Source: Bosea sp. 29B
Lineage (GTDB): Bacteria; Pseudomonadota; Alphaproteobacteria; Rhizobiales; Beijerinckiaceae
Length of the DNA stretch: 64,000 nt
NCBI RefSeq assembly: GCF_902506165.1
Contig: NZ_LR733817.1
Span: forward strand, 2,077,408 to 2,141,407
Direction of reading: 5' to 3'
Every line of letters starts with the position of its first letter. Position 1 is the stretch's first letter. The notes under the pieces were generated by a model that was given only the letters and a program-made list of their open reading frames with translations, was not told the origin of the DNA and searched no databases. Below are positions 38,866 through 47,916 of the stretch, piece by piece. The position numbers and the translations under genes were made by a program.

Positions 38866-41427
38866 ATGGCCAATCTCGATCTCTATCGTTCGAAGCGCGA
38901 TTTCTCCCGCACCCGCGAGCCGAAAGGTGCTGCCAGTCGGCGGAAAGCTGCCCAGCGTGGCGCCTTCGTGATCCACAAACATGCCGCGCGCCGCCTCCAC
39001 TACGATCTCAGGCTGGAGCATGACGGGGTGCTCTGGTCCTGGGCGGTGACGCGGGGTCCAAGCCTCGATCCCGGCGAGAAGCGCCTCGCCGTCCATGTCG
39101 AGGACCATCCACTGGAGTACGGCTCGTTCGAAGGCACGATTCCGGAGGGCGAATATGGCGCGGGCTCCGTCATCGTCTGGGACGAAGGCAAGTGGATTCC
39201 GGAGGGCGACCCCGTTCGCGGCATGGAGAAGGGCCATCTCGCCTTTGCGCTCGAAGGCCACAAGCTCGGTGGCCACTGGCATCTCGTCAGGCTGAAGCCC
39301 CGCCGCGGCGAGAAGCGCGACAACTGGCTGCTGATCAAGGTCGACGACGAGTTCGCCCGCGACGACGAAGACATTCTCGAGACCGCGCCGGATTCGGTGA
39401 AATCCGGCCGCAGCGTCGAGGAGGTTGGCGAGGACCCTGGCGGCGATATCTGGTCGACTGACGAGAAGCCCGCGAAAGGCCGTAAGCTCAAGGTCGCAAA
39501 GTCCAAAGCTGCCAAGGCAAAACCCGCCAAGGCAAAACCTGCGAAGACCACGCTGGCCTCCCACTCGGCGAAAGCCGAGGGCGAGCGGCTGCCGCGCTTC
39601 ATCGAGCCCTGTCTTGCGACCTTGCTGGACAAGCCGCCTGGCGGCGATGCCTGGCTGCACGAGGTCAAGTTCGACGGCTACCGACTGCAGGCACGAATCT
39701 CCGCCGGCAAGGTCAGGCTGCTCACCCGCACCGGACTCGACTGGACCGAGCGCTTCGGTGACAGGATTGCCGATGCCCTCGCAGCAATGTCCTGTGAGAC
39801 CGCGCTGATCGACGGCGAAGTGGTGGCATTGGGCGAGAACGGCATCTCCTCCTTCTCCGCCCTGCAAGCCGCCTTGTCGGATGGCGAGACTGCGAACCTC
39901 GTCTTCTTCGCCTTCGACCTGCTCCATCTCGATGGCGAAGATTTGCGGGCGGAACCGCTGCTTGCCCGCAAGGAGCGATTGGAGGAGTTGCTGAAGGCTG
40001 CGGGTCAGGACGCGCCGCTGCGCTATTCCGAGCACTTCGTCGAGCCGGGCCAGACCATGCTGCGCCACGCCTGCCGGATGGGGCTGGAAGGCGTGATCTC
40101 CAAACGCGCCGAGGCGCCCTATCGCAGCGGGCGAGGACGCGACTGGATCAAGTCGAAATGCACGCAGCGTCAGGAATTCGTCATCGCCGGCTATGTCCCG
40201 TCGAAAGCCTCGCCCAACCAGCTCGGTTCGCTCGTTCTCGGCTACTACGAGGATCGTGAGTTGAAGCCAGCCGGCCGCGTCGGCACCGGTTTCACCCGCA
40301 ACTTGGCGGCGGCGCTGAAGAAGAAGCTCGACGCCATCGCCGCGAAAGCCTCGCCCTTCAAAGGTGAAGCTGGCCGTGAGCGTGGTATCGTCTGGGTCAG
40401 GCCCGAGCTCGTCGCCGAGATCGCCTTCGGCGCCTGGACGGCCTCGAAAACCCTGCGGCATTCGTCATTCCTGGGCCTGCGAGAGGACAAGCCGGCGCAG
40501 GAGGTGATCGAGGAGAAGCCCGTCAAGGCTGGAACGAAGGCGCCCCGAGCGGTGAAGTCGGCAGGCAAGCGCGCACCCGTTCGGGGGACCACCGTGACGC
40601 TCAGGAATCCCCAAAAACCGCTCTGGCCCGATATCGGCTTCACCAAGCAGGGTCTGCTCGACTATTACGCCAGCATCTGGGAGCGCATGGCGCCCTTCGT
40701 TATCGAGCGACCCTTGAGCCTGCTGCGGGCGCCCGATGGTGTCGGCGGGCAGGTCTTCTTCCAGAAGCATGCCGGTGCCGGGCTGCACAAATCCGTCTCG
40801 CGGATGAAGGACAAGGATGGCGAGGAGCTGCTCTTCATCCGCGATTTCGACGGGCTCGCCGCATTGGTCCAGCTCGGCACGGTCGAGGTCCATGTCTGGG
40901 GCGCGAAGGTCGACGCGGTCGATATGCCCGACCAGGTCATCTTCGATCTCGATCCCGACATGGGCGTGCCAATGGAGCGTGTGCGCGAGGCAGCGCTCGC
41001 CGTGCGTCAGCGCCTCGACGAACTCGGCTTCGAGAGCTTCCTCAAGACCTCCGGCGGCAAGGGCTTCCATGTCGTGCTGCCGCTGCAGCCGAAGGCGGAT
41101 TGGAACGAGGTCAAAGGTTTCGCCCGCGACTTCGCCAAGGCGATGGAACAGGCCGAGCCGAAGCTCTACACAGCGACCCTGTCGAAGAAGGCGCGCAAGG
41201 GCCGAATCTTCATCGATTATCTCAGAAATGGCCGCGGCTCGACCGCGATCGCGCCGTTCTCGACGCGGGTCCGTCCCGGCGCTGCGGTCGCCATGCCGGT
41301 CGCCTGGGAGCTGCTGGAGAGGGATCTGGCGCCTGACGCCTTCAAGGCGCCGGAGGTTACTAAGAAGGGCCCGCCCGACGATGCCTGGGCCGCCTTCTTC
41401 AAGCCGAAGCGGCCCTTGAAGCGTTGA
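38866..41427 (+). CDS. ligD: Multifunctional DNA ligase LigD (phosphoesterase-ligase-polymerase)
   Basis: An 853-residue protein joining double-strand breaks with Ku. N-terminal 3'-phosphoesterase domain (about residues 20-190; FVIHKHAARRLHYDLRLEHDG, HVEDHPLEYGSFEGTIP), a Lys/Ala-rich linker, ATP-dependent ligase domain (adenylation site EVKFDGYRLQ with K268; EGVISKRAEAPYRSGRG), and C-terminal primase-polymerase (about residues 575-850) with metal site DLDPD at 694-698 and SGGKGFHVVLPL. The domain order is that of Pseudomonas/Agrobacterium LigD. Its stop abuts the hxlR stop. Confidence 0.97.
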   Translation: MANLDLYRSKRDFSRTREPKGAASRRKAAQRGAFVIHKHAARRLHYDLRLEHDGVLWSWAVTRGPSLDPGEKRLAVHVEDHPLEYGSFEGTIPEGEYGAGSVIVWDEGKWIPEGDPVRGMEKGHLAFALEGHKLGGHWHLVRLKPRRGEKRDNWLLIKVDDEFARDDEDILETAPDSVKSGRSVEEVGEDPGGDIWSTDEKPAKGRKLKVAKSKAAKAKPAKAKPAKTTLASHSAKAEGERLPRFIEPCLATLLDKPPGGDAWLHEVKFDGYRLQARISAGKVRLLTRTGLDWTERFGDRIADALAAMSCETALIDGEVVALGENGISSFSALQAALSDGETANLVFFAFDLLHLDGEDLRAEPLLARKERLEELLKAAGQDAPLRYSEHFVEPGQTMLRHACRMGLEGVISKRAEAPYRSGRGRDWIKSKCTQRQEFVIAGYVPSKASPNQLGSLVLGYYEDRELKPAGRVGTGFTRNLAAALKKKLDAIAAKASPFKGEAGRERGIVWVRPELVAEIAFGAWTASKTLRHSSFLGLREDKPAQEVIEEKPVKAGTKAPRAVKSAGKRAPVRGTTVTLRNPQKPLWPDIGFTKQGLLDYYASIWERMAPFVIERPLSLLRAPDGVGGQVFFQKHAGAGLHKSVSRMKDKDGEELLFIRDFDGLAALVQLGTVEVHVWGAKVDAVDMPDQVIFDLDPDMGVPMERVREAALAVRQRLDELGFESFLKTSGGKGFHVVLPLQPKADWNEVKGFARDFAKAMEQAEPKLYTATLSKKARKGRIFIDYLRNGRGSTAIAPFSTRVRPGAAVAMPVAWELLERDLAPDAFKAPEVTKKGPPDDAWAAFFKPKRPLKR

Positions 41428-41799
41428 TCAGGCGGCGATCTCGCCGCGATCATAGCGCCGCTGCGCCGCCTCGACCTCGCCGATATGAGCCTCCGCCCAT
41501 TGGGTCAGCGCTGCGACCGTGCCGGCGAGCGTGCGCCCGAGCGGGGTCAGCGAATATTCGACTGTGACCGGCACGGTCGGGAAGGCCCGGCGCGAGATCA
41601 GCCCGTCCCGTTCCAGGCTCTTCAACGTTTGCGACAGCATCTTCTGCGAGATGGAGTCGATCCGCCGGCGCAACTCGTTGAAGCGCAAAGTCTCCTGTTC
41701 CAGCAGGATCAGCACCAGTACCGCCCATTTGTCGCCGATGCGGTCGAGCACCTGCCGCGTCGGGCAGCGCGCGTTGAAGGCATCGGGGCGGTGGAGCAT
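41428..41799 (-). CDS. HxlR-family transcriptional regulator
   Basis: A 123-residue winged-helix regulator. CPTRQVLDRIGDKWAVLVLILL includes the conserved Cys of redox-sensing HxlR proteins, and RFNELRRRIDSISQKMLSQTLKSLERDGL is the recognition region. It is divergent from an NAD(P)-binding oxidoreductase gene (118-base gap), the usual regulator/target layout. It may sense electrophiles or redox state through the Cys. Confidence 0.92.
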   Translation of the reverse strand: MLHRPDAFNARCPTRQVLDRIGDKWAVLVLILLEQETLRFNELRRRIDSISQKMLSQTLKSLERDGLISRRAFPTVPVTVEYSLTPLGRTLAGTVAALTQWAEAHIGEVEAAQRRYDRGEIAA

Positions 41800-41885
41800 G
41801 GCGGTTTCCAGCAGGTGACCTTGTGGCGTGAAAGTGCCTTCTTGAGAGAAAGTCGCATGGCTGCCATCTGGTGTCTATCGGGATG

Positions 41886-41895
41886 TAGGTTCCTA
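41886..41895. promoter_or_regulatory. Candidate HxlR operator
   Basis: TAGG-TT-CCTA inverted repeat in the divergent promoter region, 22 bases before the oxidoreductase start. Short arms of 4 bp, so this is only a candidate. Confidence 0.35.
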
Positions 41896-41917
41896 ACAGA
41901 TACTAGGGAAGGTCACC

Positions 41918-42529
41918 ATGAAGATTGCTCTCATCGGCGCCACCGGCTTCATCGGCTCGCGCCTGCTCGCCGAGCTGACCAGCCGCGGCCACCAGGTCAC
42001 CGCCATCGTCCGCAATCCCGAAAAGGTGCCGCAGGGCGCCGGTATCGTGGCGAAGAAGGGCGATGTCTACGACAAGGACGGGCTCGCGGCCCTGCTTGCC
42101 GGCCATGACGCGGTGATCAGCGCCGTGCACTATACCGCCAGCGATCCGGCGGTTCTGCTCGCGGCGGTGAAGCAGTCCGGCGTGAAGCGCTATCTCGTCG
42201 TCGGCGGCGCCGGTAGTCTCGAGGTCGCGCCGGGCGTGAAGCTGTTCGACACCAAGGAATTCCCGGCGATCTATCTCGACGAGGCCAGGAAGGGCGGCGC
42301 CTATCTTGATCAGCTGAAGGGCGAGAGCGACCTCGACTGGACCTTCCTCTCGCCCTCCGCCTTGATCGAGCCGGGCGTGCGCACCGGCCAGTTCCGGCTC
42401 GGCAAGGACCGGCTCCTGGTCGACGGCAAGGGGCAGAGCCGGATCTCGGCCGAGGACTATGCCGTTGCCTTGGTCGATGAACTGGAGAAGCCGGCGCATA
42501 CGCGCCAGCGCTTTACGGTCGGCTACTGA
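41918..42529 (+). CDS. NAD(P)-binding oxidoreductase (atypical SDR, NmrA/YwnB-like)
   Basis: A 203-residue Rossmann protein. The N-terminal NAD(P) site is IALIGATGFIGSRLLAEL, and the VVGGAGSLEVAPGVKL and EWTFLSPS-like LDWTFLSPSALIEPG stretches match the NAD(P)H-binding family of flavin-reductase-like SDRs. There is no YxxxK catalytic pair. It is probably controlled by the divergent HxlR regulator and involved in redox or electrophile stress. Confidence 0.88.
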   Translation: MKIALIGATGFIGSRLLAELTSRGHQVTAIVRNPEKVPQGAGIVAKKGDVYDKDGLAALLAGHDAVISAVHYTASDPAVLLAAVKQSGVKRYLVVGGAGSLEVAPGVKLFDTKEFPAIYLDEARKGGAYLDQLKGESDLDWTFLSPSALIEPGVRTGQFRLGKDRLLVDGKGQSRISAEDYAVALVDELEKPAHTRQRFTVGY

Positions 42530-42552
42530 GACGGGACTAGCGTCCCGTCTCA
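42527..42552. terminator. Strong hairpin between convergent genes
   Basis: TGAGACGGGAC, a short loop, GTCCCGTCTCA: an 11-bp perfect stem that starts at the TGA stop codon of the oxidoreductase. No T-run follows on either strand, so it may block RNA degradation or act as a weak terminator. Confidence 0.5.
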
Positions 42553-42565
42553 GCATCGCCTGAGA

Positions 42566-42952
42566 TTACCGGTCAGATTGAATCAGTCTGGCCGGGTCCA
42601 GCTGCAGGGTCCGGCGGAAGCGCTTCTCGCCGAAAGCGAGCTGGCCGCGGCGCAATTCGCCGCTCCAGACATGGCCGGCGTCGCTCTCGAAATAGAGCTG
42701 CGACGCATCCACCTCGTAGCGGCCGCCATGACCCGGCGCCTGATCGCGCTGCTTGCCGAAGCGGCCATTGGGACGAAGATCGAGCCGGATGGCGCCATCC
42801 TCGCTGACCCAGCGGCCGAGCACGGCGAGCTCGGCCTTCGTCAGCGGCTCCGGAAGCTCGAGATCGATCTCGAGCGGACGAACCGACGGCTTGGCCGGCA
42901 CGATGATTGACGCGATCGCGCCGAGCGACTGGAAGACCTGGTTGAAGGGCAT
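42566..42952 (-). CDS. Atu4866-domain-like protein
   Basis: A 128-residue protein whose C-terminal two thirds (LGRWVSEDGAIRLDLRPNGRF, GGRYEVDASQLYF, GELRRGQLAFGEKRFRR) fit the Atu4866 family, small beta-barrel proteins of unknown function first seen in Agrobacterium. The N terminus has a short hydrophobic segment (FQSLGAIASIIVPA). It is divergent from an AraC-type regulator 301 bases away, which may control it. The family assignment is by motif recall and should be checked. Confidence 0.65.
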   Translation of the reverse strand: MPFNQVFQSLGAIASIIVPAKPSVRPLEIDLELPEPLTKAELAVLGRWVSEDGAIRLDLRPNGRFGKQRDQAPGHGGRYEVDASQLYFESDAGHVWSGELRRGQLAFGEKRFRRTLQLDPARLIQSDR

Positions 42953-43253
42953 GATGATCTCCTTTCGTTCAGGTAGTTGGGCGGTGCAGATAGCGCCGCC
43001 TTTGACAGGAATATGTCAGTAGCAACCGGCTCGGGGCGCCAGGGCATTCCGCTCCTGGGTCCGTTGGTCGACGACGCTGCCGGTATGCTGGGACAATGCA
43101 CCGGTGCGGCCGTAGAGCGGTAGACCGATCCGCCGCGATCATTGCCTGATCCTCCAGCGTTGCAGCCCACCCATGGCAAAGCCCTGCTACTTCCTTATAT
43201 GGAACTCCAGGCATCCGGGTCGGCTTCCAGCGACCTGCCATGGAGGTCGGTAC
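42953..43253. promoter_or_regulatory. Divergent intergenic region, Atu4866-like gene / araC
   Basis: 301 bases without a convincing gene. It contains TGACA-N6-TGTCA at 43003-43018, an inverted repeat that could be an operator for the Atu4866-like gene, and a GGCGGTGC...GCGCCGCC stem just before it. TGGAGG lies seven bases ahead of the araC ATG. Nothing else stands out. Confidence 0.4.
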
Positions 43254-44153
43254 ATGTCCCAGGTCGAGGAACTCGCCAGGCTGATCGCGCGCTTTGCGCC
43301 GAGCGACGGCGTCCACCAGACCGCGATCCCGCGCTTGAAGGTCGTCCGTCTCTCGCAACCCAGCGAGCCGATGCATGGCCTGCACGAGCCGGCGCTCTGC
43401 ATCATCGCCCAGGGCGCCAAGCAGGTGATCCTGGGCGACCAGATCTATCGCTACGACGCCGCCCATTGCCTCGTCGTCTCGCTCGACCTGCCGGTCATCG
43501 GCCAGGTGATCGAGGCGACGCCGGAAGAGCCCTATCTCTGCGTCAAGCTCGAGCTCGATCCGGCCGCCATCGGTGCGCTGATGCTGGAAGCGCCGCCGCT
43601 GACCGAGCGGGAATTGTCATCCGGTCCGGGCCTGACAGTCGGCCCGATGACGCCGGCCTTGCGCGACGCTGTGATCAGGCTGACCGGCTTGTTGGAGGCT
43701 CCCGCAGACATTGCGGTGCTCGCGCCGCTGGTCGAGCGCGAAATCCTCTATCGCCTGCTGACCGGAGAGCAGGCGGCGCGCCTGCGCCAGATCGCGGTGG
43801 CGGAGAGCAAGCTGCAGCAGGTCAATCGCGCCATCGCCTGGATCAAGCGCAACTACCGCAGCCCCTTCAGCGTCGAGATCGTCGCGGCGGAAGCGCGGAT
43901 GAGCCCTTCGGCGCTGCACCAGCATTTCAAGGCGGTGACGGCGATGAGCCCGCTGCAATACCAGAAGCAACTGCGCCTGCAGGAAGCGCGCCGGCTGATC
44001 CTGGCCAAGGCGCATGACGCTGCCTCGGCCGGATTCCAGGTCGGCTATGAGAGCCCCTCGCAGTTCAGCCGGGAATATAGCCGCCTGTTCGGTGCCCCGC
44101 CGCTGCGCGACGTCGCGCGCCTGCGCGGCGCCTCGGCAGCCGACGCCGCCTAG
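43254..44153 (+). CDS. AraC-family transcriptional regulator
   Basis: A 299-residue regulator with an AraC-N type sensor domain ([20 protein letters not shown], about residues 40-190) and two C-terminal HTH motifs ([20 protein letters not shown] and [20 protein letters not shown]). The ligand is unknown. The N-terminal family often controls aldehyde, alcohol or oxidoreductase genes. The start MSQVEE has TGGAGG upstream. Its stop shares CTAG with the stop of the convergent chemoreceptor gene. Confidence 0.92.
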   Translation: MSQVEELARLIARFAPSDGVHQTAIPRLKVVRLSQPSEPMHGLHEPALCIIAQGAKQVILGDQIYRYDAAHCLVVSLDLPVIGQVIEATPEEPYLCVKLELDPAAIGALMLEAPPLTERELSSGPGLTVGPMTPALRDAVIRLTGLLEAPADIAVLAPLVEREILYRLLTGEQAARLRQIAVAESKLQQVNRAIAWIKRNYRSPFSVEIVAAEARMSPSALHQHFKAVTAMSPLQYQKQLRLQEARRLILAKAHDAASAGFQVGYESPSQFSREYSRLFGAPPLRDVARLRGASAADAA

Positions 44154-46255
44154 AACTCCTCCCATCCTGTGTCATTTGCGCGCCCGTTTGCGGCCTTGCG
44201 GGGCTGAGTCGGGGCGCGCTGGGGCGCAGCAGCTTTGCTCTGGGCGAAGGCGGCCTCGGCGAGTTGGCGCAGCCGCTCCGGCTCGGGCGCCTGGCCGCTG
44301 CTGCGATCGGCCGCGCCGGCAGCATGCGGTGCGGTGCCCGCGGATCGTGCGGGCACGCGCATCGCAGGCATCGCAGCAGATCTGGCAGCCGGGCGCGTCC
44401 CGGGGCCGGCGAAGGCCGGCGCGGGCGCCGCCATGGCGCCGTGCGTGGCGTTCCCGGTGCGGAAGCTCGCCACCAGCGTGTTGAGCTCGCCGATCCGGCC
44501 CGACAGCGCCCCGGCCGAGGCGGCGCTCTGTTCGGCCAGCGCCGCATTGGCCTGCGTCATCTCGTCGAGATGGGCGATCGCCTGGCTCATCTCGTCGATG
44601 CCATGGGCCTGTTCGGCGGAAGCCGCCGAGATTTCCTGGATCGTGCCAGTGACCTTCTGCGAGGCCGCCAGGATCTTTTCGAGCGAGTCACCCGCCCGGC
44701 GCACCAGCCGGACGCCCTGCTCGACCTCGGTATTGGAGGACGATATCAGCCCGGAGATGTCCTTGGCGGCTTCCCCCGAGCGCTGGGCGAGCGTGCGCAC
44801 CTCCGAGGCGACGACGGCGAAGCCTTTGCCAGCGTCGCCGGCCCTGGCCGCCTCGACTGCGGCGTTGAGGGCCAGCAGATTGGTCTGGAAAGCGATGCCG
44901 TCGATGACCGAGACGATCTCGGAGATTTTCTTGGAGGCGTCCTCGATCCGCGCCATGGCGCTGACCGCCTCGCCGGCGATGGCGCCGCCATCCTGCGCCG
45001 CCTGCATCGCCTCCTCGGCGACCGCCGCCGCCTGGCGCGCGCCCTGGGCCGAAGCTTTCACCGAGGCCGCCAGCTCCTCGGTCGTCGCCGCCGTCTCCTC
45101 GAGCGAGGAGGCCTGCTCCTCGGTGCGCTTCGACAGGTCGTCTGCGCCCGTGTTGATCTCGCGCGCCGCAATGCCGACCTCGGAAGCCGTCACCTGGATC
45201 GTCGACACCGTGGCGGAGAGCCGATCGACGGCTTCGTTGAAGTCGGCGCGCAACTGCTCGTATTCGGCGGGAAAGGCGTCTTCGAGCCGGCAGGTCAGGT
45301 CTGCCTGGGCAAGCCGCTCCAGCCCGGCGGCAAGGGCGCGAACGATCGCTTCCTGTTGCTGTGCATGGTCGCGCTGCTGCTCTGCCGCGCGCTCGCGCTC
45401 GGCCTGGTTGCTGCGGCGTTCGGCATCGCTGCGCTCCGATTGCTCCGTCGCTTCAGTCTCCAGTCGCGCTTTTTCGATCGCTGCCTTGCGCAGGACGGCG
45501 ACCGCATCGGCCATGGCCGAGACCTCGTCGCCGCTGCGCAGCTTCGGTGGTTCGCTGGCGAGATCGCCGGCTGCCAGCTTCAGCATCGAATCCTTGAGCT
45601 GGCCGAGCGGTCTCAATGTCCGGCGCGTCAGCCAGAACAGCAGCGCCCCGCCGATCGCGGCGATCACGATACCGGCCAAGACGTTATTGCGGATCATCTC
45701 GTCGATGACGGTAAGGAAATCCGACTGCTTGATGCCGACATAGAGGATGCCGATCACCGCATTGTCCGATTTCTGGATGATCGGCTCGTAGATGGTGAAA
45801 TAGGGGACACCAAGGATATCGGCGGCCCCGGAATAGGTACGGCGTTCCTTGAACACGGCGTCGTTGGCTGCACCTTGCGCCAGCTTGGTTCCGACCGCGC
45901 GCCCGCCATCCGGCTTCTGGACGTTGGTCGAGACGCGCGTGTCGCCCATGAACACCGTCGCGGTGCCACCGGAGAGCGCCTTGACCTTGTCCACGGCGGC
46001 AAAGTTGCCGTTGACCAGCTCAGATCCGAAATAGAGCTTGTCGCCCTCCAGCCGTGGCTCGCCCTTGGCGGTGAGAATATCCCGCAGCAGGTTGATGTTG
46101 ACGGTCAGGCTGGCTTGAGCCCGCTCGCGCATGGCGCTGTCGGCCGCGCGGATCGAGACGATCACCGACGCCGCAATCGCGGCAGCGAAGATGGCGAGGC
46201 CGACGATCGCGAGCCGATTGGAGATGGGTAGCCAGAGGGAGGCGAGCTTCTTCAC
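44150..46255 (-). CDS. Methyl-accepting chemotaxis protein with periplasmic Cache sensor
   Basis: A 701-residue chemoreceptor: transmembrane helix (about residues 15-35), periplasmic Cache-type sensor (to about residue 190), second helix, HAMP (about 215-270), a coiled-coil, and the MCP signalling domain (about 370-620) with the hairpin tip [21 protein letters not shown]. The C terminus ends GWEEF, a CheR/CheB-tethering pentapeptide. The GTG at 46255 has AAGGAG seven bases ahead. No other che genes are near. The signal is unknown. Confidence 0.93.
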   Translation of the reverse strand: MKKLASLWLPISNRLAIVGLAIFAAAIAASVIVSIRAADSAMRERAQASLTVNINLLRDILTAKGEPRLEGDKLYFGSELVNGNFAAVDKVKALSGGTATVFMGDTRVSTNVQKPDGGRAVGTKLAQGAANDAVFKERRTYSGAADILGVPYFTIYEPIIQKSDNAVIGILYVGIKQSDFLTVIDEMIRNNVLAGIVIAAIGGALLFWLTRRTLRPLGQLKDSMLKLAAGDLASEPPKLRSGDEVSAMADAVAVLRKAAIEKARLETEATEQSERSDAERRSNQAERERAAEQQRDHAQQQEAIVRALAAGLERLAQADLTCRLEDAFPAEYEQLRADFNEAVDRLSATVSTIQVTASEVGIAAREINTGADDLSKRTEEQASSLEETAATTEELAASVKASAQGARQAAAVAEEAMQAAQDGGAIAGEAVSAMARIEDASKKISEIVSVIDGIAFQTNLLALNAAVEAARAGDAGKGFAVVASEVRTLAQRSGEAAKDISGLISSSNTEVEQGVRLVRRAGDSLEKILAASQKVTGTIQEISAASAEQAHGIDEMSQAIAHLDEMTQANAALAEQSAASAGALSGRIGELNTLVASFRTGNATHGAMAAPAPAFAGPGTRPAARSAAMPAMRVPARSAGTAPHAAGAADRSSGQAPEPERLRQLAEAAFAQSKAAAPQRAPTQPRKAANGRANDTGWEEF

Positions 46256-46426
46256 GGGCGGCTCCTTGAGGCGGCCGAGGTCGGCCAGCACTCAAGAACC
46301 CGTCGAAACTGGTAAATTTCGCTTTAAAAGGGGTCAAAATCGACCAAAACAGCCCTGTTTTGTGCAGAGTTCGTTCCATTCAGTACAAATGGACCGCGAC
46401 ATGCGTGTGCTCTGCAGGGCGTTCTT

Positions 46427-47374
46427 CTACAGGTTGAAGACGCGATGCGGGACGAACTCGCCCTGCGCAATCGAGCCGGTGGCGATCAGCACGCCGCCGC
46501 TCATCGCGTAGACGGCATCGGCTTCCAGCGGCGCGTCGCGGCCGCGCAGGAGCACGCTCTGGCCGCGCTTGAGCCGGAGCGCGGCATCGCGATGCACCAC
46601 GATCTCCGGGATCAGCTGCAATGCTGCCGAGACCGGCAGCAGTGCCTCCGCGGCGCTATCGCTGTCGCCGTCGCGCAGCGCCTCGACCGTCGCCGCATCC
46701 GCCACCGCGAACGGCCCGACGCGGGTGCGGCGCAGATGCGCGACATGGCCGAGACAGCCGAGCGCCAGGCCGAGGTCGCGGGCAATGGCGCGGACATAGG
46801 TGCCCTTGCCGCATTCGGCCTCGAAGGTCGTGGTCGGGCCGTCATGGCAGACGATGCGCAGCGCGGTGATCTCGACCGGACGGGCCTCCAGCGTCACCTC
46901 CTCGCCGTCGCGGGCGAGGTCGTAGGCGCGCTCGCCCGCGATCTTGATCGCTGAGAACTTTGGCGGCACCTGCTGGATCGTGCCGGTGAAGCGCGGCAGC
47001 AAGGCCGCGATCGCCGGCTCGTCGGGCCGGAGTTCGGAGGTCGCGACGACTTTGCCCTCGGTGTCGTCCGTATCGGTCTGCGAGCCCCAGGCGACGGTGA
47101 ACTCATAGGCCTTGCGCCCGTCCATCACGAAGGGGACGGTCTTGGTCGCTTCGCCCAGCGCAATCGGCAGAAGGCCCGAGGCGAGCGGATCGAGCGTGCC
47201 GGCATGGCCGGCCTTCTTGGCGTTATAGGCGCGCTTCACCACGGCGACCGCATGGGTCGAGGTCATCCCGATCGGCTTGTCGAGCACGACCCAGCCATGC
47301 ACGTCGCGCTTCTTCGGGCGCGGCGGCCGGCCGCCATCCGCCTCTGCCGGGCGGTTCTCGTCAGTCGTCGTCAT
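46427..47374 (-). CDS. truB: tRNA pseudouridine-55 synthase
   Basis: A 315-residue pseudouridine synthase. The catalytic Asp lies in [21 protein letters not shown], with [17 protein letters not shown] at the start and the C-terminal PUA-like part. It overlaps rbfA by 14 bases. Last gene of the rimP-nusA-ylxR-infB-rbfA-truB run. In relatives rpsO-pnp follows directly; here about 9 kb of other genes intervene. Confidence 0.96.
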   Translation of the reverse strand: MTTTDENRPAEADGGRPPRPKKRDVHGWVVLDKPIGMTSTHAVAVVKRAYNAKKAGHAGTLDPLASGLLPIALGEATKTVPFVMDGRKAYEFTVAWGSQTDTDDTEGKVVATSELRPDEPAIAALLPRFTGTIQQVPPKFSAIKIAGERAYDLARDGEEVTLEARPVEITALRIVCHDGPTTTFEAECGKGTYVRAIARDLGLALGCLGHVAHLRRTRVGPFAVADAATVEALRDGDSDSAAEALLPVSAALQLIPEIVVHRDAALRLKRGQSVLLRGRDAPLEADAVYAMSGGVLIATGSIAQGEFVPHRVFNL

Positions 47375-47816
47375 GGTGCTTGTCTTGCTGGTCCGGTTGG
47401 TCCTGGTCGATGCGCAGCGGCTGCTTCAGGATGTCCTGGCGCACCTTGTCCGAATAGAGCAGCGCATCGATGCGCTCGGCCTCGGCGAAGCTCTCATCCT
47501 GCAGGAAGCGGACGTTCGGCGCGTATTTCAGGTTCACGCGATGGGCGATCTCGCCGCGGATATAGCGCGTATGGGCGCTCAGCGCCTTCAGAACCGGCGC
47601 GACGTCCTGGCCGCCAAGCGGCATGATGTAGCAGGTCGCGAGCTTGAGATCGGGCGAGAGCCGGACCTCGGGCACGGTGATGACGTGCTTCGCCAGCACA
47701 TCGTCATGGATGTCGCCGCGCGCCAGCATCTCCGCCAGGGCGTGACGGATCAGTTCGCCGACACGCAATTGCCGCTGCGAGGGCCCGGAGCCCTGTGTGT
47801 TGGGTTTCTTTGCCAT
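47361..47816 (-). CDS. rbfA: Ribosome-binding factor A
   Basis: A 151-residue 30S maturation factor with a KH-type fold. [42 protein letters not shown] and [26 protein letters not shown] are all family hallmarks. It ends with an Asp/Gln/His-rich tail overlapping truB. It follows infB with a 100-base gap that holds a palindrome. Confidence 0.95.
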   Translation of the reverse strand: MAKKPNTQGSGPSQRQLRVGELIRHALAEMLARGDIHDDVLAKHVITVPEVRLSPDLKLATCYIMPLGGQDVAPVLKALSAHTRYIRGEIAHRVNLKYAPNVRFLQDESFAEAERIDALLYSDKVRQDILKQPLRIDQDQPDQQDKHHDDD

Positions 47817-47863
47817 GGCTCTCGTTCTCCGGGATCGGACCGGATGGACGGGTTTGAAACGTC

Positions 47864-47887
47864 ATGGCCGGGCGAAAGCCCGGCCAT
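47864..47887. repeat. Palindromic hairpin between infB and rbfA
   Basis: ATGGCCGGGC, GAAA, GCCCGGCCAT: a perfect 10-bp stem with a GAAA loop (UUUC on the coding RNA). No T-run. Could be a processing site or intergenic repeat unit. Confidence 0.5.
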
Positions 47888-47916
47888 CTGGAAACATCCG
47901 GGAGCAAGCGTGCCTG

